Source: PALSA-600 sp963842335
Lineage (GTDB): Bacteria; Actinomycetota; Thermoleophilia; Gaiellales; Gaiellaceae
Direction: 5' to 3'
DNA length: 64,000 nt
NCBI GenBank assembly: GCA_963842335.1
Contig: CAWJGF010000020.1
Location: forward strand, 62,001 to 126,000
Shown: positions 8,436 to 17,971 of the stretch, piece after piece
Layout: the number at the start of each line of letters is the position of its first letter
How positions within the stretch are numbered: position 1 is the stretch's first letter
The notes under the pieces: model-generated
The model's database searches: none
What the model was told of the DNA's origin: nothing
Seen by the model: the letters and a program-made list of their open reading frames with translations, nothing else
Translations under genes and position numbers: made by a program

Positions 8436-9958
8436 ATGCCTGCCGCCGTCACCCTCCGCGGGATCACGAAGCGGTTCCCGGGCGTCGTCGCGAACGATGC
8501 GGTCGACTTCGAGGCGATCGAGGGCGAGGTGCACGCGTTGCTCGGTGAGAACGGCGCCGGCAAGTCGACGCTCTCGAACATCCTGACCGGCCTCTACCGG
8601 CCCGACGAGGGCGAGATCTCGCTCCGCGGTGCTCCCGTCTCGTTCGGCTCGCCGCGCGAGGCGCTCGACGCGGGCATCTGCATGGTGCATCAGCACTTCC
8701 GGCTCGTGCCACCGTTCACGGTCGCCGAGAACGTGATCCTCGGCGATCACCGCGGCGAGGGACGGAAGTTCATGGTGCACCCGCGGCGCATCGAGGCGCG
8801 CGTTGCGGAACTGGGGAAGCGCTATCGCATTGCGGTCGATCCCGGTGCGCGCATCTGGCAGCTGTCACTCGGTGAGCAGCAGCGCGTCGAGATCCTGAAG
8901 GCGCTCTACCGCCAGGCGCGCATCCTGATTCTCGACGAGCCGACGGCGGTGCTCACTCCACAGGAGGCAAGCTCGCTGTTCGAGACGTTGCGCGTGATGG
9001 CAGACGAAGGGAGGACGATCATCTTCATCTCGCACAAGCTGCACGAGGTGAAGGCCGTCTCCGACCGCGTCACCGTCCTCCGCGGCGGCAAGAACGTCGA
9101 GACGGTCGAGACGGCGGGCGCGACTCCGCGTTCGCTCGCAGCGCTGATGGTCGGCCGCGAGGTTGCGCTTGCCGAGCGGGTCGAGCGCACTGCGGAGCTC
9201 GGCGAGCCGGTACTCGAGGTGCGCGACCTCTGGGGACACGGCGACCGCGGCGGCGACGCGCTGCGCGGTCTCTCGCTGACGGTGCGCCGCGGCGAGATCG
9301 TCGCGATCGCCGGCGTTGCCGGCAATGGCCAGCGCGAGCTCGCCGAGACGGTCACGGGAATGCGACCGACGGCTCGCGGCGCGGTCATCGTTGCCGGCAC
9401 GCAGCTGCACGGCGGTGACGCGCGCGAAGCGATTCGCCTCGGCGTCGCCCACGTTCCCGAGGACCGGCTCGCACACCGGCGTCGCACCATCGCTCTCGAT
9501 CGCGTCGAACGTCGTCCTCAAGTCGTACCGGGGCACGACGGTGACCCGCGGCCCGCTGCTCCGGCTGGGCGCGATCCGCGAGCACGCGGCGAACCTGATC
9601 AGGCGCTACGACGTGCGCGGGGGCGGGCCTGACCTACCCGCGCGGCAGCTTTCCGGCGGGAACCTCCAGAAGGTGGTGCTCGCGCGCGAGTTCGAAGGCC
9701 TGCCCAGGGTGCTCGTCGTCGCGTCGCCGACCAGGGGCCTGGATGTGGCGGCGATCGAGACCGTGCACGGGTATCTGCGCGACCGCGGCGGCGGACGGCG
9801 TAGGCGTGCTGCTCATCTCCGAGGATCTCGACGAGATCCGGGCACTCGCCGACCGCATCGCGGTCATGTACGAGGGCGCGATCGTCGGCGAGCTCGACGC
9901 GGCGTCCGCCACGGTCGAGGAGATCGGTTTGCTCATGGCAGGTGGGAGAGCCACGTGA
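8436..9958 (+). CDS. ABC importer ATPase with two nucleotide-binding domains (NupO/YufO-like), two frameshifts
   Basis: The energising subunit of the BMP-type importer, built of two ABC domains as in RbsA/YufO. Domain 1 has Walker A GENGAGKST, signature LSLGEQQRVEILKAL and Walker B RILILDEPTAVLTPQE. Domain 2 has a modified P-loop GVAGNGQRELAET, then HVPEDRLAH, where the frame breaks near 9478 and resumes at SIASNVVLKSYRG, followed by LSGGNLQKVVLAREF and ASPTRGLDVAAIE. A second break near 9795 is followed by VGVLLISEDLDEIRALADRI to the end. Both breaks lie between conserved motifs, so one-base errors are likely. The stop overlaps the GTG of the first permease. Confidence 0.85.
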
Positions 9959-11061
9959 TCAGGTTCGAGCGGCGGCTCGCGCAGCCGAAGTGGCTGTCGG
10001 TGGCAGTCCCGATCGGATCGGTGATCGTCGCGTTCGGCGTGATGACGGTCGTCCTTCTGATCACGCATCATTCTCCGGGCAACACGTTCCGCCGGATCTT
10101 CGACACGGGGTTCGTCGGCAGCCAATCCCTCAACGCCACCTTCATCTCCGCGACGCCGCTGATCTTCACCGGGCTCTGCGCGGCGGTCGCGTTTCGCATG
10201 CAGCTCTTCAACGTCGGCGGCGAGGGCCAGCTCTACGTCGGTGCCGCGACCGGCGCGGCCGCGGGCATCGCGATCGGCAACCACTCGGGCTGGGTGTCGA
10301 TCCCCGCCATGATCGCCGCGGGAGCGATCGGCGGCGCCGCGCTCGCGCTCATCCCGGCGTTCCTGCGAGCGTTTCTCTCCACCAACGAGATCATCACGTC
10401 GCTGATGCTGAACTACGTCGCGGCGCTCGTCATCACGTATCTGATCTTCGACTCGGAGTCGTACTGGCGCGACACGTCGAGCGCGACGGCGAAGGTGTTC
10501 CCGCAGGGCAAGAATCTGCCGGATTCGGCGAGCTGGCCGGTGATCCACGTCGGGTCGCTCGAGCTGCCTTTCGGCCTTCTCGTCGGCGCAGTGATCGCGA
10601 TTCTCGTGTGGGTGCTCTACACGCGAACGCGGTTCGGCTTCGAGGTGCAGGTGATCGGCGACTCGCCTCGCGCCGCGTCCTACGCCGGCATGCGGACGCG
10701 CCGGAAGATCCTCGCGGTGATGGCGTTGTCCGGAGCAATCGCGGGTATTGGAGGCGCAAGCCAGACCGGCGACTTCCGGCACACGCTCGACCCGCGTGGC
10801 CTCACCGCCGCCGGTTACGGCTACGCGGGCATCGTGATCGCCGCGCTCGCTCGCTACAACCCGTTCGCCGTGGTGCTCGTCGCGTTCCTCATCGGGGGCA
10901 TCCAGAACGCGGGCTACGCCTTGCAGGGCGTCGACTTCCCCTCGGGGCTGGTCGGCGTGCTGCAGGGGCTCATCCTCTTCTGTGCGCTCGGCGGTGAGCT
11001 CTTGATTCGCTACCGGGTCCGGTTCACCCGTGGCTCGCGGCCGGCGGAAGCGGCGGCGTGA
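9955..11061 (+). CDS. ABC importer permease (BMP/nucleoside type), subunit 1
   Basis: A 368-residue integral membrane permease of the RbsC/YufP class. The GTG start overlaps the ATPase stop (GTGA). After an N-terminal cytoplasmic stretch (FERRLAQPKWLSVAVPIGS) there are about 8-10 hydrophobic segments, and LFNVGGEGQLYVGA and STNEIITSLMLNYVAA are characteristic of nucleoside importer permeases. The cytoplasmic coupling region is around RAASYAGMRTRRKI. It partners with the following permease gene, with the ATPase, and with the BMP binding protein. Confidence 0.9.
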   Translation: MIRFERRLAQPKWLSVAVPIGSVIVAFGVMTVVLLITHHSPGNTFRRIFDTGFVGSQSLNATFISATPLIFTGLCAAVAFRMQLFNVGGEGQLYVGAATGAAAGIAIGNHSGWVSIPAMIAAGAIGGAALALIPAFLRAFLSTNEIITSLMLNYVAALVITYLIFDSESYWRDTSSATAKVFPQGKNLPDSASWPVIHVGSLELPFGLLVGAVIAILVWVLYTRTRFGFEVQVIGDSPRAASYAGMRTRRKILAVMALSGAIAGIGGASQTGDFRHTLDPRGLTAAGYGYAGIVIAALARYNPFAVVLVAFLIGGIQNAGYALQGVDFPSGLVGVLQGLILFCALGGELLIRYRVRFTRGSRPAEAAA

Positions 11062-12011
11062 GCAACAACTCGGTCGTCGTCGTGATCCTCGCGTCCGCGG
11101 TCATCTACGGCACGCCCCTGCTCTACGCGGCACTCGGCGAGTTGCTCGCCGAACGCTCGGGCGTGCTCAACCTCGGCGTCGAGGGGATGATGCTCGTCGG
11201 CGCGGTCATGGGTTTCTGGGCCGTGCAGCGGACGGGCTCGCTGTCGCTCGGGATCCTCGCAGCGGCCGTTGCGGGCGCCACGATGGCGTTGATCTTCGCG
11301 TTCCTCGTCGTCACGCTCCGGGCGAACCAGATCGTCTCGGGTCTCGCGCTGACGATCTTCGCGGGCGCCGCCGGGCTGTCGTCGTATCTCGGGAACGACC
11401 TGAACCTGGCCGATCAGCCGGCGCGCCGGTCGTTCACGCCGTTCCTGCCGCACTCGTGGCGGACGGCGAGAGTGGTCGGGCCGATCCTGTTCGACCAGCC
11501 CGCGATCGTCTATGCGTCGTGGGTCTGCGTCGCGCTCGTCGCGCTCTATCTCAACCGCACACGCCTCGGCCTCAACGTCCGCGCGGTCGGCGACGCGCCG
11601 GCGGCCGCGGACGCGATGGGCATCAACGTCACCTCGTACCGGTACGCGCATACCGTTCTCGGCGGGGCGTTTGCGGGAGTCGGCGGCGCCTGCTTCTCGC
11701 TCGCGATCACGCCGCAGTGGGTCGACGGCCTGACGGCGGGCGCGGGCTGGATCGCGATCGCGCTCGTCATCTTCGCGTTCTGGCGCCCGACGCTCTGCCT
11801 CGTTGGCGCGTATTTCTTCGGTGCGTTCTCCGGCATCCCGTTCACGTTCCAGGCGCGCGGGATCCTGAGCGGCGTGCCGCCCGAGCTCTTTCAGGCGCTG
11901 CCGTACGTGATGACGGTGATCGTGCTCGTGCTGGTCTCGAGCGCCGGCGCCCGTCGCCGCCTCGGCGCCCCCGCTGCGCTCGGCACGCCGTACGTGCGCG
12001 AAGAGCGCTAG
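11058..12011 (+). CDS. ABC importer permease (BMP/nucleoside type), subunit 2
   Basis: The second permease, 317 residues, YufQ-like. The GTG start overlaps the stop of subunit 1 by four bases. LLAERSGVLNLGVEGMMLVG near the N-terminus and FLVVTLRANQIVSGLALTIF are recognisable family blocks; NVRAVGDAPAAADAMGINV is the cytoplasmic coupling segment. It closes the operon that begins with the binding protein; after it comes a non-coding stretch with two palindromic repeats. Together with the nearby xanthine and urate degradation genes this points to import of purines or purine nucleosides. Confidence 0.9.
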   Translation: MSNNSVVVVILASAVIYGTPLLYAALGELLAERSGVLNLGVEGMMLVGAVMGFWAVQRTGSLSLGILAAAVAGATMALIFAFLVVTLRANQIVSGLALTIFAGAAGLSSYLGNDLNLADQPARRSFTPFLPHSWRTARVVGPILFDQPAIVYASWVCVALVALYLNRTRLGLNVRAVGDAPAAADAMGINVTSYRYAHTVLGGAFAGVGGACFSLAITPQWVDGLTAGAGWIAIALVIFAFWRPTLCLVGAYFFGAFSGIPFTFQARGILSGVPPELFQALPYVMTVIVLVLVSSAGARRRLGAPAALGTPYVREER

Positions 12012-12026
12012 CGCCTGTCCTTTCAA

Positions 12027-12059
12027 GACATGTCCGGGGGACAGTCCCCGAGCCATGTC
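12027..12059. repeat. Palindromic repeat, copy 1
   Basis: A 33-base element that begins GACATGTC and ends CCATGTC, with a centre of GGGGGACAGTCCCC. The outer arms GACATG/CATGTC and the inner arms GGGAC/GTCCC are inverted repeats, so the RNA or DNA strand can fold into a two-part hairpin. It lies 16 bases after the permease stop. A second copy follows 91 bases downstream in the same orientation, and both are followed by TGTTT. It resembles a REP- or MITE-type element. Confidence 0.7.
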
Positions 12060-12150
12060 TGTTTCCGCCAGTCCGGTCGCGGCCGCACTGCGGCTCGTCG
12101 TGCGGCGCGCGATTGGTTGCTGGGCCTGGTCGCGAGGCGTGGCGTTTCGA

Positions 12151-12183
12151 GACATGGCTTGGGGACAGTCCCCGAGACATGTC
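12151..12183. repeat. Palindromic repeat, copy 2
   Basis: The second copy of the 33-base palindrome: GACATGGCTTGGGGACAGTC continuing to CCCGAGACATGTC. It matches copy 1 at the outer GACATG/CATGTC arms, the GGGGACAGTCCCCGA centre and the TGTTT that follows, and differs mainly on the left-arm side of the centre. The 91 bases between the copies carry no convincing gene. After copy 2 about 70 bases remain before the convergent DUF3830 gene; I see nothing else there. Confidence 0.7.
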
Positions 12184-12254
12184 TGTTTTCGACGGCCGCG
12201 GCCGGCCGGGTTCGACCGCTGGACAGCCGCGGACCTGCCGCTGGACCGCTGCCG

Positions 12255-12662
12255 CTAGAGCTCGCGGAAGGAGATGTGCTGCGCGCCTTCCCAGAGGGTC
12301 AGGCGGCCGAGATCCTTCAGGTGCTCTCGCCCCTCGACGACCGTGGCGAAGTGGTTGGCCCACAGGTGTCCCGCCTTCGACGCGAAGGAGCAGTAGCCGT
12401 ACGGGAACAGCAGCTCGGTCTCGCTCTGCCCGCCCGGGTAGAGGGCGAGCTCACCCGGATGCGGGTAGGAGGTCGCGTTCTCCGGGCCGAGCCCGAAGTC
12501 GCGGTCGCCCCACGGGATCCAGTTCGACTCGCCACTCCAGCGGCAGTGGATGATGCGGTCGTCGAGCGGCAGGCTCGCTTTGAACGCGGCCACGGTCTGC
12601 GGCGCGAGCTCGTCCTCCCACTGCGCCACGAGGCGCAGCCCAGCTGCAACGATCTCGAGCAT
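12255..12662 (-). CDS. DUF3830 family protein (cyclophilin-like fold)
   Basis: A 135-residue protein matching DUF3830, a small family with a predicted cyclophilin-like fold and unknown function. Recognisable parts are FKASLPLDDRIIHCRWSGES in the first half and PYGYCSFASKAGHLWANHFA in the second. DUF3830 genes are often found near amidohydrolases and transporters for nitrogen compounds, which suits this purine-importing locus, but no activity is known to me. Its ATG is 30 bases from the divergently transcribed reductase-like gene. Frame and codon use are uninterrupted. Confidence 0.78.
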   Translation of the reverse strand: MLEIVAAGLRLVAQWEDELAPQTVAAFKASLPLDDRIIHCRWSGESNWIPWGDRDFGLGPENATSYPHPGELALYPGGQSETELLFPYGYCSFASKAGHLWANHFATVVEGREHLKDLGRLTLWEGAQHISFREL

Positions 12663-12692
12663 GGTGAGAAACGTACCTGCGCTCCCGTCACC

Positions 12693-13324
12693 ATGACTCA
12701 GACCACAGTCGACCTCTCGGTGTCACTCGACGGGTTCGTCGCCGGGCCGGACCAGACGCTCGAAGAGCCGCTCGGCAGGGACGGCCTCCTGCTCCACCAG
12801 TGGATCTTCGACCTCGCCACGTGGCGCGCGCACCACGGCCTCGAAGGCGGCGAGGGAGGGCCGGACGACGATCTGATCGCCGCGAACCTCAGCACGATGG
12901 GCGCCGTCGTGATGGGGCGGCGCATGTGGAGCGGCGGAGAGGGACCGTGGGAGGACGACCCGAATGCGGGCGGCTGGTGGGGAGACGCGTCGCCGTTTGA
13001 CGTTCCCGTCTTCGTCGTCACGCACCACGCTCGACCGGCCGAGACGAAAAGCGGCACGAGAATCACCTTCGTGACGGACGGGATCGAAGCCGCGGTTGCC
13101 GAAGCGCGCACTGCGGCCGGCGAGCGGACGTGACGATTGTCGGCGGAGCCGCGGTCGTCCAGGCGGGCGTGCGCGCCGGGCTCGTCGACGAGTTGCGCCT
13201 CCACGTCGTGCCGGTCTTGCTCGGCGACGGCGTCCGGCTGTTCGACGGAGTCGACGCGCGCCTGCAGCTGACCCGGGTGGTCGACTCCCCGAGGGTGACG
13301 CACCTGACCTACCGCTTCGCCTAG
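12693..13324 (+). CDS. Dihydrofolate reductase-like (RibD C-terminal) family protein, one frameshift
   Basis: A RibD C-terminal/DHFR-fold protein of about 210 residues, probably an NADPH-binding reductase of unknown substrate. TTVDLSVSLDGFVAGPDQTL is the standard N-terminus and MGAVVMGRRMWSGGEGPWED the cofactor-side motif. The frame breaks near 13128, then continues as TIVGGAAVVQAGVRAGLVDE with the family's GG-A motif, ending in VTHLTYRF. The break lies where one base would restore the frame. The stop TAG overlaps the stop of puuD on the other strand through the palindrome CTAG. Confidence 0.78.
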
Positions 13325-14256
13325 CCGGAGGCCGTCTCTAGCGAATCAGCGAGCGCGATCGCGACGAACCCCGCGGCGGCGAGAACGAGGATCGGCCACA
13401 CGTTCAGGCCGCGGTGCCGGAGATTGAAGTAGTGGCGGATCAGCGCGCCGAGCGCCATCAGCGCGACAAGGATCAGCCACCCATGCGCGTGCCCGTACGT
13501 GAACGGGAAGTGCCCCGAGAGCATCGCGAAGACGACGGGCAGCGTGAGGTAGTTGTTGTGCACCGAGCGCGTCTTGCCGCGCAGTCCCCAGCGCGGGTCG
13601 GGCTCGCGCCCCGCTTCCTTCGCGCGAATCAACTCCCAGTGCGCCGGGATGATCACGAAGAAGACGTTGCCGACCATCATCGTCCCGATCATCGCGCCCA
13701 CCTGCAGATACGCGGCGCGCGGCGCGAACAGGTTGAACGCCGCCCACGCCGAGGCGCAGATGAATGCGAAGACGAGCACTGCGAGCAGGGCCTCGTCGTT
13801 CTCGAAGGCGCGGCAGAGTCCGTCGTAGACGACCCAGGCAAGCACGAGCCCGCCGATCGAGATCGAGATCGCCTCCCAAGCCGTGAGGTCGGCGACGGCA
13901 GGGTCGATGAGGTACGACGTCGCGTGCGAGTAGAAGACGACGACGAAGAGCGCGAACCCCGAGAGCCACGTCGTGTACGCCTCCCACTTGAACCAGTGCA
14001 GCGGCTCGGGCAGACGGTGCGGAGCGACGCGGAACTTCTCGACGCGGTAGAAGCCGCCGCCGTGCACCTCCCACGCCTCGCCGCCGACGCCGCGCTTCGA
14101 GTCCTCGGGATCCTTCGGCGGCTCGAGATGGTTGTCGAGCGCGATGAAGTAGAACGACGCGCCGATCCACGCCATGGCGGCGATCACATGCAGCCACCGG
14201 AAGAGCAGGTTGCCCCAGCCCCACCAGTAGTCGGAGAGCGCTACGACGTTTGCCAT
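13321..14256 (-). CDS. puuD: Membrane urate oxidase (urate hydroxylase) PuuD, lacking the cytochrome c domain
   Basis: PuuD oxidises urate to 5-hydroxyisourate at the membrane. The 311-residue protein matches the urate-oxidase N domain: LFRWLHVIAAMAWIGASFYF, then LEPPKDPEDSKRGVGGEAWE and VHGGGFYRVEKFRVAPHRLP, with about eight membrane segments and the loop GKTRSVHNNYLTLPVVFAML. The proteobacterial type carries a C-terminal cytochrome c with CxxCH; this one stops after the last membrane segment and has no CxxCH, so electrons must go to a separate carrier. The ATG lies inside the end of uraD (16-base overlap). The downstream steps are encoded by uraH and uraD immediately upstream. Confidence 0.88.
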   Translation of the reverse strand: MANVVALSDYWWGWGNLLFRWLHVIAAMAWIGASFYFIALDNHLEPPKDPEDSKRGVGGEAWEVHGGGFYRVEKFRVAPHRLPEPLHWFKWEAYTTWLSGFALFVVVFYSHATSYLIDPAVADLTAWEAISISIGGLVLAWVVYDGLCRAFENDEALLAVLVFAFICASAWAAFNLFAPRAAYLQVGAMIGTMMVGNVFFVIIPAHWELIRAKEAGREPDPRWGLRGKTRSVHNNYLTLPVVFAMLSGHFPFTYGHAHGWLILVALMALGALIRHYFNLRHRGLNVWPILVLAAAGFVAIALADSLETASG

Positions 14257-14679
14257 CGAGCCACCGCGATCTGCACGAGCTCGTCGACGCCGGTCGCGAG
14301 CTCCTGCTCGCGCGTGCGGCCGAGCCGCTCGCGCAGCACCGGGACGATCTCCCGCCGTGCGCGGCCGTTGACGAACACGACGAAGCGGAAGCCGAACTTC
14401 TCCTCGTACGCGCCGGTTCAGCTCGGCGAGCTCGGCGAGCACGGCCGGGTCGTCGTCGGTGCCCTGCTCGCGGCGGAGCGCGCCGACGTCGGCTTGCCGC
14501 CGATCGCCGGGTGCGCGTCGAGCACTTCTTTCTTCTCGCCGTCGGGGAGCGCCGCGCGCGACCTCGCGCGCGCGGCCGAGCGGATCGTCGAGCGCGGCCA
14601 GCCGCTCGACGAAGCGCGTGCGTCCTTCGAACAGCTCCGCGAGCTCCTCGGCGCTCAGCTGCCGCGGTAGCTCGCGCAT
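14241..14679 (-). CDS. uraD: OHCU decarboxylase UraD, several frameshifts
   Basis: 2-oxo-4-hydroxy-4-carboxy-5-ureidoimidazoline decarboxylase completes conversion of urate to S-allantoin. The start reads MRELPRQLSAEELAELFEGR and continues TRFVERLAALDDPLGRAREV; other frames then give the VLDAHPAIGGKP segment with the catalytic His (HPxIG), DDDPAVLAELAELNR, FGFRFVVFVNGRARREIVPV and REQELATGVDELVQIAVARW. At least three frame changes are needed in 440 bases. The order and spacing of motifs are normal, so the gene was probably intact. The TAG stop overlaps the puuD start. Confidence 0.75.
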
Positions 14680-14942
14680 GCGTACGACGAGACCAGCAGC
14701 GGGACGTGGTGGTGGCCCTCGCCGAGCTCGATCGCCAGCTCGACGCGCTTGAAGAACGGCGACGGCGGATGGAAGACGATGCGGTACGTGCCGGGCGTCG
14801 TGTCGGCGAGCTCGCGGATGCGGCCGTCGCCGTCGGTCACGCCCTCGCCCGCGAGCGAGCCGTCGCGCGCGTACAGCTCGACGCGGACGCCCGCGGCCGG
14901 GAGGCCGCGCTCGGTGTCGAGCACATGGGTCGAGATCGTCAT
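14655..14942 (-). CDS. uraH: 5-hydroxyisourate hydrolase (transthyretin-like)
   Basis: Hydrolyses 5-hydroxyisourate to OHCU. The uninterrupted 95-residue protein has the family's N-terminal STHVLDTERGLPAAGVRVEL, the middle GEGVTDGDGRIRELAD, the metal-independent active-site block HHHVPLLVSSYA (usual HYHVPLL) and the exact family C-terminus YRGS. It is about 10-15 residues shorter than usual, with a trimmed loop before the last strands. The stop lies 25 bases inside the uraD reading region and the ATG overlaps the stop of the deaminase gene, so it belongs to the minus-strand purine operon. Confidence 0.9.
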   Translation of the reverse strand: MTISTHVLDTERGLPAAGVRVELYARDGSLAGEGVTDGDGRIRELADTTPGTYRIVFHPPSPFFKRVELAIELGEGHHHVPLLVSSYACASYRGS

Positions 14943-16251
14943 TGCCAGATCCTCGCCGCCTGTTTGCGGTGCTCACGGGCGATCTCCTGCTCGTCGGCGT
15001 GCACGAGCGCGCCGCCGCGGACGACGTCCTCGCCGCCGACGATCAGCCGGTCGACGCGATGCGGGCCGGAGAGGACGAGGTTCGCGACGAGATCCTCGGC
15101 GCCGCCGAACTCGAGGCCGTCGGTGCGCCAGATCGCGAGGTCGGCGCGCTTGCCCGGCTCGAGCGAGCCGATGTCGTCGCGCCGCAGCACCTCGGCGCCG
15201 CCACGCGTCGCCGAGGCGCAGCGCGTCGCGCGCGGTCAGCGCGTCGCCGCCGCCGCGTCCGCGCGCGACGAGCAGCGCCTGCTTCACCTCGACGAAGAGG
15301 TCGCTGCGCTCGTTCGACGCGCTGCCGTCGACGCCGAGCCCGACGCGCACGTCTGCGTCGAGCAGGGCGCGCACCGGCGCGACGCCGGCGCCGAGCCGGA
15401 GGTTCGACGTCGGGCAGTGCGCGACGCCGACGCCGCGCTCGCCGAACGCGCGACGTCGGCGGCCGAGAGGTGGACGCAGTGCGCGCACCAGACGTCGTCC
15501 GCGATCCAGCCGACGCGCTCGAGGTACTCGACCGGGCGTGCAGTCGAAGAGCTCGCGGCAGTACGCGTCCTCCTCGACCGTCTCGGCGAGGTGCGTGTGC
15601 AGCTGCAGCCCGAGCCGGCGCGCGAGCGCGGCCGACTCCTCCATCAGCCGCGTCGTCACCGAGAACGGCGAGCACGGTGCGACCGCGATCTGCACCATCG
15701 CGCCGTCGGCGAGCGCGGCGAGGCGCTCGGTGTCGGCGAGGATCGTGTCGATGTCCTCGACGAGCGAGTCGGGCGGCAGGCCGCCGTCGGACTCGCCGAG
15801 ATCCATCGAGCCGCGCGACGCGACGATGCGCACGCCGAGCTCCTGCGCCGCGCGCATCTCCGCCTCGACGAGGCCCGAGACGCCGCGCGGGAAGACGTAG
15901 TGGTGGTCGAAGACGGTCGTGCAGCCCGAGAGCGCGAGCTCGGCGAGCCCGCATCGCGCGGCGGCGTACTCCATCTCGTCGTCGATGCGCGCCCAGCCGG
16001 GATACAGCGTCTTCAGCCACGTGAAGAGGTCGGCCTGCTGCGCCCGGGCGCGCGTCAGCGTCTGGTACAGGTGGTGGTGCGTGTTGACGAGCCCGGGCGT
16101 GACGACCGCGCCGTGGAGATCTTCGAACGCGGCCGGCGCGTCGCCGGCGCCGACCTCGGCGACGAGGCCGTCCTCGATCCGCAGCCAGCCGTGCTCGTGC
16201 TCGGTGCCGGCGTCGTCCATCGTGACGATCCACGCAGTTCGAGAGGATCAC
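14939..16251 (-). CDS. 8-oxoguanine deaminase-type amidohydrolase (TRZ/ATZ family), several frameshifts
   Basis: A cytosolic metal-dependent aminohydrolase that would deaminate 8-oxoguanine or guanine to a urate or xanthine product. The diagnostic block is VVTPGLVNTHHHLYQTLTRA followed by QADLFTWLKTLYPGWARIDD, characteristic of 8-oxoguanine deaminases; GCTTVFDHHYVFPRG and LGLQLHTHLAETVEED give further metal ligands, then GVAHCPTSNLRLGAGVAPVR. The C-terminus resumes as RRDDIGSLEPGKRADLAIWR. Breaks occur near 16229, 15540, 15450 and 15200. The GTG start overlaps the adenine deaminase stop (GTGA). Guanine deaminase is an alternative name. Confidence 0.8.
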
Positions 16252-17950
16252 GCGACCTCGAGTGGGACGAGCTCGAAGCGGTCGACGTCGACGAGGCCGC
16301 GGTCGGTGAGCTTCAGGGACGGGATCACGCACAGGGCGAGGAACGCGAGGTGCTGGAACGGCGCCTCGAGCGTGCAGCCGAGCGCGCGGGCCGCCGCGAC
16401 GACCGCGCGCGATGCGCGCGACGACCTCGTCGAGCGGCGCGTCGGAGAGCAGCCCCGCGACCGGCAGCGGCAGCTCGGCGAGCACCTCGGCGCCGTCGAC
16501 GACGACGATGCCGCCGCCGCGGTTCGCGAGCCGGCGCACCGCCGCCGCCATCGACGCGTCGTTCATGCCGACGACGACGACGTTGTGCGCGTCGTGCGCG
16601 ACCGTCGATGCGATCGCGCCGCGCTGCAGGCCGAAGCCGCGCACGAAGCCGAGGCCGACGCGGCCGGTGCCGAGGTGCCGCTCGACGACGGCGATCTTCG
16701 CGAGGTCGCGCGCGGGGTCGGCGAGCGCCTCGCCGGCGCGCAGCGTCGGCTCGTCGACGAGCGAGTCGGTGACGATCTGGCCGGGCACGATGCCGATCAC
16801 GCGCGCCGTCGCCGCCGTTCCACGGGATGCGGAACATCTCCGGGCCGAACGCGCCGATGCGCACCGTGTGGCGCACCCAGTCGGGCACGTCGCGCGCGGG
16901 ATCTCGCCGACCGGGCGGCCGCGCCTTCAGCACGAGCTCGGGGACGAAGCGTCTCGAGGTCGGGCAGGACGAGCAGGTCGGCGCGGTAGCCGGGCGCGAC
17001 CGCGCCGAGCTGCTCGAGGCCGTGCCAGAGCGCCGGGCTGAGCGTCGCGCAGACGAGCGCATCCTCGGGCGGGATGCCGAAGGCGACCGCGTCGCGAACC
17101 ATCGAGTTGATGTGGCCGTCGTCGGCGATGTGCTCGGGCTCGCGGTCGTCGGTGCAGAACGCGATGCGGCCCGGGCCGTACTCGGCGAGCAGCGGCAGCA
17201 GCGCCTGCAGGTTGCGCGCGGCCGAGCGCCTCGCGGATCAGCAGCCACATGCCGGCGCGCAGCCGCTCGCGGCCCTCCTCGGCGGTGTACGCCTCGTGGT
17301 CGGAGCGGATCCCGGCGGCCGCGTACGCGTTGAGCGCGCGGCCGAGCACGCCGGGCGCGTGGCCGTCGACGTGCTGCGCGAGCGCGAGCTTCGCGAGCTC
17401 CGACGGCGCGCCCGCGATGACGCCGGGGAAGTTCATCATCTCGGCGAGGCCGATCACGCGCCGGCGGCGGAGCAGCGACGTCGAGGTCGCCCGGCGTCAG
17501 CGCGCGGCGCGGCGACTCGAACTGCGACGCCGGCACGCACGACGACGCCATGAAGTAGACGTCGAGCGGGAGCCCGGCGGTCGCGTCGAGCAGCCAGTGG
17601 ACGCCGTCCGTGCCGAGCACGTTCGCGATCTCGTGCGGGTCGGCGACGACGGCCGTCGTGCCGAACGGCAGCACGAGCCGCGCGAACTCGTCGACGAGCA
17701 GCTTCGACGACTCGAGGTGCATGTGCGCGTCGATGAAGCCCGGCACGACCCAGCGGCCGGTCGCGTCGAGCGTCTCGCGGCCCTCGTACGTCGCCGAGCC
17801 CGGCGACGAAGCCGTCGGCGATCGCGACGTCGGTGTCGAGCCATTCGCGCGTGAAGACCGAGAGCACCCGCCGCCGCGGACGACGAGGTCGGCGGGCTCG
17901 TCGCCGCGCGCCACCGCCAGCCGCCGCGAGAGGGTGAGCGTCCACTGCAC
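16248..17950 (-). CDS. ade: Adenine deaminase Ade, many frameshifts
   Basis: Converts adenine to hypoxanthine. Conserved stretches appear in changing frames: DATGRWVVPGFIDAHMHLES, GTTAVVADPHEIANVLGTDG, LDVYFMASSCVPASQFESP, VIGLAEMMNFPGVIAGAPSE, VDGHAPGVLGRALNAYAAAG with GIRSDHEAYT, and in the C-terminal half MIGIVPGQIVTDSLVDEPTL, GLGFVRGFGLQRGAIASTVA and HDAHNVVVVGMNDASMAAAV. The product ends ..RFELVPLEVA. At least six frame changes are needed, yet every family block is present in order at about 565 residues. It diverges from xanthine dehydrogenase with only 21 bases between starts. Confidence 0.82.
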
Positions 17951-17971
17951 GAGAACCGTACAGTTCCGGCC

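Noticed and set aside
12027..12183. The repeats as a CRISPR array
   Set aside because: Only two copies, long internal palindrome, 91-base spacing and no cas genes.
14250..16772. An 840-codon plus-strand open frame over the urate/deaminase genes
   Set aside because: It reads as Arg/Ala repeats with no motif, while the minus strand carries HIU hydrolase and deaminase signatures. It is a mirror of the real genes.
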